Origin: Bacteroidales bacterium UBA3696
GTDB taxonomy: Bacteria > Bacteroidota > Bacteroidia > Bacteroidales > Paludibacteraceae
Assembly: GCA_002372135.1 (NCBI GenBank)
Contig: DFIN01000001.1
Span: forward strand, 80,950 to 111,173
DNA length: 30,224 nucleotides
Reading direction: 5' to 3'
Within the stretch, counting starts at the first letter, position 1. Each line of letters begins with the position of its first letter. The notes below the pieces were generated by a model. That model ran no database searches, had not been told where the DNA came from, and saw nothing but the letters and a program-made list of their open reading frames with translations. The position numbers were made by a program, and so were the translations under genes. Positions 24,183 to 30,224 of this stretch are shown here, piece after piece.

Positions 24183-25509
24183 GCATAGCATACAATATAT
24201 ACAAAGCACTCATACGAAAACACATCGTTTCCGTCACCATTCCCCAACCGTAAATGAGGCATAGGTACAGAGTATCCCATACCAAGGTCTGTTTAGTTGC
24301 TCCGTGCAAGGACGAATGACGATGTTTATACCACGGTGCAAAGCATAGGATAAAGAGTATGAACAGAACCGCCAACGGACCTTGTTCCATCCATATAGTC
24401 AGGTACTGACTATGCACACCGAAACCTTTGTTGATCATTTCCTGTATGCCATCCTTTTCGTATTGCTGCATGAGGAAGGGATAAGCCGAACCGAACCCCA
24501 TACCCCATAGTCCGTATTCGCTGCGGCTGTGCCACACCGTATGCCATATATAGATACGCGGTTCACGTGATAGGGGGGCTTGTCGGGATTGCTCGTAACC
24601 TATCCACTGGAATTCTTTTCTTGATTTCTCGATGCGCGAGTTGTGCGTCCATACATACATTCCCGCTCCTATAACGAATATGACCAAGCAGACGGTCAGC
24701 CACGGATGGCTTACCACCCGTTTCCAAACCGTATGCCGGTAGCGTATCATAGCCACAAGGGCAATCACAGGAGTGAGCGCCAACATCATACGTGAGCCGG
24801 ACAGCAAAATGGCAGTCAGCAAGATAAGGTCGCCTATTCCCAACGTCAGCCATACGCTCCAACGCGGGTAACGGGCACGGTAGTAGCGGTACAGACTACC
24901 CGTTTGGCACAATGCTAATAGCAGAATAAGGCAATAGTAATGCCGGTGCTTGATTAGCCCTATCGGATTCGAGCCTAACATTGCCCACGGCTCCCACTCA
25001 AAGAAACGCCCGTAAATCTGCAAGACACCGTTATGCCACGACCAATAGATCAGCATCATGTACATCCCCACGGACACAAGGCTTGACGCATAGATAGCGC
25101 GCTTCAAATGAATAGGTCGATAATGTTCGTTCACTCCCAACAAGGCAACCACACACACAGCCAGCAAAGGAAGATGTTTCCACAGCAGTTCCTTGCCCGC
25201 CTGCGTATCGCTACTCCAAAGCAAAGACAATGCCTCCCAAGCCACATAGCCCAACAGCAACCATAAGGGTAGGTGATGGCGTATGTTTTGTCGGATCGTT
25301 GAGTGTGTCATCGGACAAGAGATACCGTCAGCGCCTGAGGCTTGCAGAATAAGACGTGCTACCTGCTCCAAACCCCATAGCGAAATCCATACTACCAACA
25401 GCGGTTGCGTGATATGCCACGGCAGCGGCAACGTGCAGAGTAGCAACAAAAAAACGGCATAGTTGAGATGCCCCAAGGCAGTATGAATAGGAGTAAGTAT
25501 ATTATGCAT
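24124..25509 (-). CDS. O-antigen ligase/polymerase family protein (Wzy_C)
   Basis: A 461-residue integral membrane protein with about 10-12 hydrophobic segments and the Wzy_C/WaaL pattern: a large periplasmic loop around residues 270-370 with 'HSQYLTIWMEQGPLAVLF', similar to the 'HNxYL' region of O-antigen ligases. Members either join O-antigen to lipid A-core or polymerise O-units. As the last gene of a minus-strand LPS operon, after glycosyltransferases, either role fits. It starts within the end of the upstream GT4 gene (8-base overlap) and ends inside the convergent plus-strand GT4 gene. Confidence 0.85.
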   Translation of the reverse strand: MHNILTPIHTALGHLNYAVFLLLLCTLPLPWHITQPLLVVWISLWGLEQVARLILQASGADGISCPMTHSTIRQNIRHHLPLWLLLGYVAWEALSLLWSSDTQAGKELLWKHLPLLAVCVVALLGVNEHYRPIHLKRAIYASSLVSVGMYMMLIYWSWHNGVLQIYGRFFEWEPWAMLGSNPIGLIKHRHYYCLILLLALCQTGSLYRYYRARYPRWSVWLTLGIGDLILLTAILLSGSRMMLALTPVIALVAMIRYRHTVWKRVVSHPWLTVCLVIFVIGAGMYVWTHNSRIEKSRKEFQWIGYEQSRQAPLSREPRIYIWHTVWHSRSEYGLWGMGFGSAYPFLMQQYEKDGIQEMINKGFGVHSQYLTIWMEQGPLAVLFILFILCFAPWYKHRHSSLHGATKQTLVWDTLYLCLIYGWGMVTETMCFRMSALYILYAMLIVLTSEEQEAYYRSRAGR

Positions 25510-26620
25510 AGTGCTGTCCTCTTGAAATACAAGCGATGTATATTTGTTGTATTTTATCCATGAATTGATCGTATCTCAATTCGTTTTGAAAACGCTTTTG
25601 AGCATTTTGTCCCATTTGTAAGCAATATTCGGGGTTACTTAACAAGAATTGTAGTGCTTCGCGCCATTCTTGTTCGCCCTTACCTGATCCTGTCAATGGT
25701 GAACAAAGGAAGCCTTCCGAGACGGACATAAATTCCGGTTGTGAGCCATTGTTACTGCTGATAGTTGCCAAGCCGTATGCCATATTTTCCAACAGAGCAA
25801 GGGGAGTGGTCTCGGGAACAAGTGAGGGTATAATACCAATATGGCTTTGTTGCATCAGTGGCGCAATGTCGTTGCAAAAACCTACATATTCAATGCGTTC
25901 GCGTATTGGACTATTGGCCAGAATATGATTCCACGTCTCTTGTATGCGGGCTTCAACGGAGCCTGCCACAAGCAGACGAAAGGGTGTTTTTTTTAATGTT
26001 TCTAAAACATGTATGAAAGGGATGATTCCTTTTTCGCGACAAATCCTGCCATGGTAGAAAATGGTGGGAATTTCGTTAGTCGGCAAGTCGTTACGCAGCG
26101 ACGAAACAGTTATCGGAACGCTGTTGGGAATAATTTGCACCGAGGCAAAAGCCGTTTGCACTTTGGGCGATGCAAGGTAAGTGCGTGCCACCAGCCTACT
26201 GGGGCAAATCAGCACATCCATCTGCCGGTAAGCCCATTGCCACAACCAACCTGCAGAGGCCTTACGAACAAGGTGTTGCGTAACAACAACTCGCAAATCA
26301 CGGCTCATGCGTTTTGCCAATGCGGCGATAAAATAACTTTGCCTGCTATTGATATGCAAAATATCTACCTTATATTTACGAAGTAGCCGGTTCAGACAAA
26401 AAGCCGCTAACGGACTGAATCGAAATAGTTTGTGAGAGAAAGGGAAGAAAGGACATGCTCCGATGGTGCTAAATCGCGCCACCATTGTTTCGTCGCTATG
26501 GGCAGGAAAAAGAAAAACACAAGTATAGCCCAACCGGCTGTGCATGTGGCGAGCCAAATCATATACATATTGTTCACCACCTCCCCAGTGGGGGGACGCT
26601 ATGTAGTAAGCCACGGTCAT
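25502..26620 (-). CDS. GT4 family glycosyltransferase
   Basis: A 372-residue GT-B glycosyltransferase. I chose the ATG at 26620, which gives 'MTVAYYIASPHWGGGEQYVYDL' (the typical N-terminal glycine loop) and a 4-base ATGA overlap with the upstream GT2 gene. A frame extension of 17 codons upstream is not family-like. The C-terminal domain has 'FYHGRICREKGI' (donor phosphate binding) and an EX7E motif in 'PETTPLALLENM'. It probably adds a sugar to the LPS core or O-unit in the cytoplasm. It is somewhat more AT-rich than the genes around it. Confidence 0.9.
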   Translation of the reverse strand: MTVAYYIASPHWGGGEQYVYDLARHMHSRLGYTCVFLFPAHSDETMVARFSTIGACPFFPFSHKLFRFSPLAAFCLNRLLRKYKVDILHINSRQSYFIAALAKRMSRDLRVVVTQHLVRKASAGWLWQWAYRQMDVLICPSRLVARTYLASPKVQTAFASVQIIPNSVPITVSSLRNDLPTNEIPTIFYHGRICREKGIIPFIHVLETLKKTPFRLLVAGSVEARIQETWNHILANSPIRERIEYVGFCNDIAPLMQQSHIGIIPSLVPETTPLALLENMAYGLATISSNNGSQPEFMSVSEGFLCSPLTGSGKGEQEWREALQFLLSNPEYCLQMGQNAQKRFQNELRYDQFMDKIQQIYIACISRGQHYA

Positions 26621-27276
26621 AAACTTGTTTCCGATGGGGTTGCATCCATTTGTTTGCGCCATTCTGCCCATTTGGCTGCGTCTTGCTCTTTGGCTTTGAG
26701 ATGGATAATAGCATATTCATCTCTCTTGGGTAGGTGGAGGTATAAGATGTGTCCACGAATGCGCTCGTGCAAAGGACGATGCCAGCGAATACGGCGAGGA
26801 CGGTTCTTGTACAACCTGCCTTGGTAGTCAGGCCATGCTATTCGCTCGGCGGAAATAGTCGTGTAGTCGGTAATGGCAGACAGATAGGTTGCGGTATCTA
26901 ATAGATAATTGATTCTTGGAAATTTGAATAATTCAATCAGCGGATGGCGGTGAAGAATATCTTGTAGGTGCATTAACAACTGTGGGTGAGGCAACTCGTC
27001 GGCATCTAATTGAAAGATATATTCTCCGTTACAAAGGTTGTTCAAGTGGTTTTTAGCCTGAGCAAAATCAAAGCGCAACGGGTGAGTGGCGTAACGGGCA
27101 ATAAGAGCGGCATGACTTTTTACCACCTCTTGAACCTTGTCGGTTACATGGTCGGTATCAGCCTGCACCACAACCTCATCCCCTGCTTGTACATAGTGGC
27201 TAAGATGAGAAAGCAAGCGGTCTAATTCCTCGGCTTCGTTGCACACGGTGATGGCATAACTAATGCTTTTCCTCAT
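26617..27276 (-). CDS. GT2 family glycosyltransferase
   Basis: A 219-residue GT-A-fold glycosyltransferase. The N-terminus 'SYAITVCNEAEELDRLL' is the nucleotide-sugar binding start, and the metal-binding DxD motif is Asp91-Ala-Asp93-Glu94 in 'FQLDADELPH'. Length and pattern resemble WaaE/KdtX-like LPS core glycosyltransferases, which are short GT2 enzymes. It lies 12 bases after the kinase-like gene and overlaps the next GT4 gene by 4 bases. The sugar is unknown. Confidence 0.88.
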   Translation of the reverse strand: MRKSISYAITVCNEAEELDRLLSHLSHYVQAGDEVVVQADTDHVTDKVQEVVKSHAALIARYATHPLRFDFAQAKNHLNNLCNGEYIFQLDADELPHPQLLMHLQDILHRHPLIELFKFPRINYLLDTATYLSAITDYTTISAERIAWPDYQGRLYKNRPRRIRWHRPLHERIRGHILYLHLPKRDEYAIIHLKAKEQDAAKWAEWRKQMDATPSETSL

Positions 27277-27288
27277 AATCCTCGCACT

Positions 27289-28065
27289 TTAATTATATTC
27301 GTATTGAGCCTTTCGTCCGTGATTCCAAAAACGGTCGCGATAATAGTGTATCCAATGGCGACATTCGTCAGAGGCAAACCCTCTTACCAACGCATATTCA
27401 TCGGCAAAGACATCGAAGAACGACCGCCGTGCGCATATCCTGCGCATACTTTCGCAACCCTCGCGGAGTGTTACTTTGCGTCCTACACGCATTCGGTTGA
27501 TATCTATTACCTCAAATACATACGGCTCTGCGGCGGAGTCGCCTTTCCCATAGTCGGGATTCTTGTCCCAAAGTATATTGCCGGGCGAGTAGTCCAAGTG
27601 CAAAATACCCGCCTCGTGCATACGAGCCGTGAAGCGGGCAAAAGGACGAATCAACTCGTCATGAGCCGGTGTATAGTTTAGCGTAAATTCGCGCATTAAG
27701 TGGGGCAAGCGGCTTTCGCGAGTAATCAGATAACTCTCTGCCAACAACCCTTTTCCGCACAGCACATAGGCTATCGGTTCGGGGGTGCCTATCCCGTGCT
27801 GCTGCAAGTAGAGAGCGTTGGTGTAAGCGCGCGACGCTTTCGGTTCGCGCAAACAGGAATAGACAATGCGATTGAGGAGAGCCGGACGATGAAACTGCTT
27901 GACCACTAAAGGCAGGCTGTCGGTAGAAAAGGATGAAGGCACAAAGATACGGCGAAGTTGATTGCGCCCATCATAAATCACTTCACCCGAAACGGCAAAA
28001 GTGCGGGGCAAATCGGCTATCCAAGTCCGAAGGTACTCATATCGGGGATGGACGGTTATACGCAT
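27289..28065 (-). CDS. Lipopolysaccharide kinase (InaA/Kdo kinase-like)
   Basis: A 258-residue protein-kinase-like fold enzyme of the LPS kinase group (InaA, WaaP, KdkA), which phosphorylate Kdo or heptose of the LPS core. Kinase landmarks are visible: Lys56 in 'LVVKQF', the catalytic loop His156-L-Asp158...Asn163 in 'HLDYSPGNIL', and the metal-binding Asp188 in 'EVIDIN'. It is placed between a GT9 heptosyltransferase-like gene (10-base overlap) and a GT2 gene, which supports a role in LPS core modification. Kdo versus heptose cannot be decided. Confidence 0.88.
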   Translation of the reverse strand: MRITVHPRYEYLRTWIADLPRTFAVSGEVIYDGRNQLRRIFVPSSFSTDSLPLVVKQFHRPALLNRIVYSCLREPKASRAYTNALYLQQHGIGTPEPIAYVLCGKGLLAESYLITRESRLPHLMREFTLNYTPAHDELIRPFARFTARMHEAGILHLDYSPGNILWDKNPDYGKGDSAAEPYVFEVIDINRMRVGRKVTLREGCESMRRICARRSFFDVFADEYALVRGFASDECRHWIHYYRDRFWNHGRKAQYEYN

Positions 28066-29054
28066 TCTTGTAGGGCAGTTTGCACGCGTTCAATGATCTC
28101 TTCCGGCTCGATATGAAGGCAGCGGTAGTCCCTGTATTGGCAGAACCGATTGCCGTATATAGAGCATGGGCGGCACGGCAAATCGCGCTGAATACAGTCG
28201 GTTTCGGATTGCCCGTACCCCAAAAAACCGGCATAAGGATGGGTGGCACCCCATATACTCAACACGCGCGTCCCCGCCAACGATGCCAAGTGCATATTGG
28301 CAGAATCCATCGTCAGCATCAAGCGCAAACGGCTGATTATACCGATCTCTTCGTCCATCGTATGCTTACCTGCCAACGACTCAACGCCTTCATATCGCTT
28401 TTCCCATTCGCGCAAAATCATCTCTTCTTTCGATCCGGCTCCGAATAGCAGCACTTTTTCGCCCTGCGCAGCCATCTGCTTGCCCAAGGCTTGCACCACT
28501 TTTTTCATCCGATCTATGGGATAAATCTTCCCTCTATGCGCCGCAAAGGGGGCAATGCCGATATGTGCGCGCTCAATCGCTGGTCGTGTAACGACTTGTG
28601 GCACAGTGTGGTACCCCAATTCAGTAAAGACGGCACGATACCGCTCCAACATGGGCAACAAGGGTTGTTTATGGTGGTAGTTATGGCGCACCAAGAGCCA
28701 CTTCTGAACGCGCGCTTTGAACACATGGGCGCACCGTTTGCCCGCTAAGAACATGCGCGTGCGGATGTACTGCGTTCGCATCACATTGTGCATATCCGCT
28801 ACGGCATCATATTTGTGGTAATCAAGGTCTTGCATCAGCCTATGCAACCCCAAGATGCGTTGGTGTCTGCCTCGCAAGTCCGCTCCGAAAAAGCGCACAT
28901 TGCTCGGCATATCGCTAAACAATGGCTCATACTGCTTGCGCGAGAGCATCGTCAACTCAAGGTCGGGATATTGCTCCGCTACCTGACGCATAAGCGGAAC
29001 AAGCATGGCTACATCCCCTAATGCCGAAAAACGTATGACAAGCAGTCGTTTCAC
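28056..29054 (-). CDS. GT9 family glycosyltransferase (heptosyltransferase-like)
   Basis: A 332-residue GT-B enzyme of family 9, the group of ADP-heptose:LPS heptosyltransferases. The N-terminal 'LLVIRFSALGDVAMLVPL' is the family signature. The C-terminal part has 'LTMDSANMHLASLAGTRVLSIWGATHPYAG', the donor-binding region. A cluster of cysteines near the C-terminus ('CIQRDLPCRPCSIYGNRFC') is also common in Bacteroidota members. It overlaps the kinase-like gene by 10 bases and follows DUF4254 by 22. The donor may be heptose or another sugar. Confidence 0.93.
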   Translation of the reverse strand: MKRLLVIRFSALGDVAMLVPLMRQVAEQYPDLELTMLSRKQYEPLFSDMPSNVRFFGADLRGRHQRILGLHRLMQDLDYHKYDAVADMHNVMRTQYIRTRMFLAGKRCAHVFKARVQKWLLVRHNYHHKQPLLPMLERYRAVFTELGYHTVPQVVTRPAIERAHIGIAPFAAHRGKIYPIDRMKKVVQALGKQMAAQGEKVLLFGAGSKEEMILREWEKRYEGVESLAGKHTMDEEIGIISRLRLMLTMDSANMHLASLAGTRVLSIWGATHPYAGFLGYGQSETDCIQRDLPCRPCSIYGNRFCQYRDYRCLHIEPEEIIERVQTALQECV

Positions 29055-29076
29055 CTTATCACGAATATGGGTGAAC

Positions 29077-29682
29077 CTATTTTTTCCCGTACAGCACGGG
29101 ATTGAGCGACGGGTCGTTGTACATCTTCATCTGGCGATACACTTTCATGATGCGCCTGCCGGCTTGGTAGTCGTCCAGCAGTTCGGTGATGGATGTGGTC
29201 ATGTCCTGCAGTTGCTCGTTGAGCACAGCCAGTTTGTCGGTACACTTGCGATGTTGCTCCTCGCTCACGTCTTGGCGATTGACCTGCTCCTGCATGTGGT
29301 AAATCTTGACATGCAGAATACTCAGTCTGTCCACCGCCCAAGCGGGACTTTCCGTATTGATGCGTGCCTCGGGCAAGGGCTTGACTGCATGGAACTTCTC
29401 GTAGAAATAGCTGTCGATACGCTCCACAAGGTCGGTGCGCTCTTGGTTGCTGCGGTCAATACGGCGTTTGAGAGCCAGTGCCTCCACCGGATCAATCTCC
29501 GGGTCGCGTATAATGTCTTCCAAGTGCCACTGAACCACATCAATCCAGTTCTTCTTGTACAAGTCGTATTCTATCGTCCCCTCTTTGTAAGGGTTAGGCA
29601 TCGGCGTATCCACGTTGTCCGTCTTGTGATAGTCTATGACTGACTGTGGAAAAATGGTATTACAAAGTGCTGCAAAAGTCAT
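29077..29682 (-). CDS. DUF4254 family protein
   Basis: A 201-residue soluble, mostly helical protein that I assign to DUF4254, a Bacteroidota family of unknown function. The N-terminal part has 'FPQSVIDYHKTDNVDTPMPNPY'-like text. The middle contains 'HLEDIIRDPEIDP' and 'ALKRRIDRSNQERTDLVERID', and the rest is long helices. No signal peptide, membrane helix or catalytic motif is evident. It lies between lptB and a GT9 glycosyltransferase gene with gaps of 32 and 22 bases, so it probably has a role in LPS production or export. That is inference from position only. Confidence 0.82.
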   Translation of the reverse strand: MTFAALCNTIFPQSVIDYHKTDNVDTPMPNPYKEGTIEYDLYKKNWIDVVQWHLEDIIRDPEIDPVEALALKRRIDRSNQERTDLVERIDSYFYEKFHAVKPLPEARINTESPAWAVDRLSILHVKIYHMQEQVNRQDVSEEQHRKCTDKLAVLNEQLQDMTTSITELLDDYQAGRRIMKVYRQMKMYNDPSLNPVLYGKK

Positions 29683-29696
29683 AATATGAGATGATG

Positions 29697-29714
29697 ATTT
29701 GAAGATTTAATGAT
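29697..29714 (-). promoter_or_regulatory. AT-rich leader of the DUF4254 gene with repeated AATCTT word
   Basis: The 32-base gap between lptB and DUF4254 contains, on the minus strand, AATCATTAAATCTTCAAAT, the same AATCTTCAAAT word as upstream of the DUF3078 gene (2226-2236). It could be a translation-enhancing AU-rich leader; no promoter or terminator is evident. Confidence 0.35.
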
Positions 29715-30224
29715 TTAAAGATTGGAAGATTCCGAGTTGTCGGTCGGACGGGACTTCTTTTTCAGTTCAAAATCGCGACCTAAATAGTTTTTTCTAACCG
29801 TGGGGTTGGCTGCCAACTCCTCAGGTGTGCCGTGGAAGAGAATGCGCCCCTCAAACAGCAGGTAGGCACGGTCGGTAATCATAAGCGTTTCGTCCACATT
29901 GTGGTCCGTGATGAGAATGCCTATGTTCTTGTCTTTCAGTTTCCAAACCACATCCTGAATCTCTTGTACGGCAATGGGGTCCACGCCGGCAAACGGCTCG
30001 TCCAGCATCACGAACTTAGGTTCAATGGCCAAGCAGCGAGCTATCTCCGTTCGCCTGCGCTCGCCGCCCGACAAACGGTCGCCGAGGTTCTTGCGCACAT
30101 GCGAGAGGTTGAATTCCCGAATGAGTTGTTCCAGTTTCTCTTTTTGATATTCCGGCGTGAAAGTGGTCATCTCCAAGACGGATGCTATGTTGTCCTCCAC
30201 GGTCATCTTGCGGAACACGCTGGC
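29715..30224 (-). CDS. lptB: LPS export ABC transporter ATPase LptB (5' partial)
   Basis: The C-terminal 169 residues of the ATPase that powers LPS transport from the inner membrane (LptB2FG). The frame is open to the edge of the window. The GTG at 30218 within 'ASVFRKMTVEDN' is internal, because this text matches the Q-loop-following region of LptB ('SVFRKLTVEDNI'). The ABC signature LSGGERRR and the Walker B 'MLDEPFAGVDPIAV' with the following 'LITDHNVDETL' (H-loop) are intact. Walker A lies outside the window. The C-terminus ends in a charged tail. It heads the minus-strand LPS gene run. Confidence 0.94.
   Translation of the reverse strand, partial: ASVFRKMTVEDNIASVLEMTTFTPEYQKEKLEQLIREFNLSHVRKNLGDRLSGGERRRTEIARCLAIEPKFVMLDEPFAGVDPIAVQEIQDVVWKLKDKNIGILITDHNVDETLMITDRAYLLFEGRILFHGTPEELAANPTVRKNYLGRDFELKKKSRPTDNSESSNL

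Overview
The window looks like a chromosomal segment from a member of the Bacteroidota, most likely order Bacteroidales. The signs are lineage-typical families (DUF3078, GSCFA, DUF4254, the small coiled-coil/ZapA/RNase Y cluster, Bacteroidota-style LolC/E permease and FemAB-like GNAT), starts without clear Shine-Dalgarno sequences, and two intergenic matches to the Bacteroides promoter form TTTG / TAnnTTTG. I cannot place it below that rank. The DNA is densely coding. The longest stretch without a gene is about 180 bases (16548-16726), and I see no rRNA, tRNA, CRISPR array or recognisable insertion sequence.

Layout. (1) 1-1643: tail of a TolQ/ExbB channel subunit, an ExbD/TolR subunit and a TonB/TolA-like energy transducer, forming an inner-membrane motor. 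(2) 1666-7014: a DJ-1/PfpI protein, a DUF3078 envelope protein, a translationally coupled coiled-coil protein - ZapA - RNase Y cluster, and an unrecognised secreted protein. (3) 7021-11825: RsmE, a PAP2 phosphatase, a small secreted Spy-like protein on the minus strand, a LolC/E-type permease, a GSCFA protein and a FemAB/GNAT-like protein. (4) 11850-14246: a large outer-membrane beta-barrel related to TonB-dependent receptors. (5) 14256-19197: an accessory block with a Fic protein, an EcoRI-family adenine methyltransferase, an AAA/DUF4143 ATPase with its own promoter and unusual phased repeats, and a DUF262-HNH (GmrSD-like) nuclease. (6) 19205-24182: two tandem LTA-synthase-type membrane phosphotransferases and a GT4 glycosyltransferase, chained by ATGA overlaps. 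(7) 30224-24124, minus strand: lptB (partial), DUF4254, GT9, an InaA/Kdo-kinase-like protein, GT2, GT4 and an O-antigen ligase/polymerase, tightly packed as one operon.

How it fits together. Most of the window serves the cell envelope: energy transduction to the outer membrane, lipoprotein and LPS export, and surface-glycan synthesis and decoration. The plus-strand phosphotransferase operon and the minus-strand LPS operon meet tail to tail and overlap by 59 bases. The accessory block sits between two envelope genes and contains visibly more AT-rich patches. The most interesting candidate is a non-canonical restriction-modification unit made of the EcoRI-type methylase and the DUF262-HNH nuclease. 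It appears to be split by a DUF4143 ATPase cassette that carries 11-bp and 23-bp tandem repeats just upstream of a near-perfect Bacteroides-type promoter.
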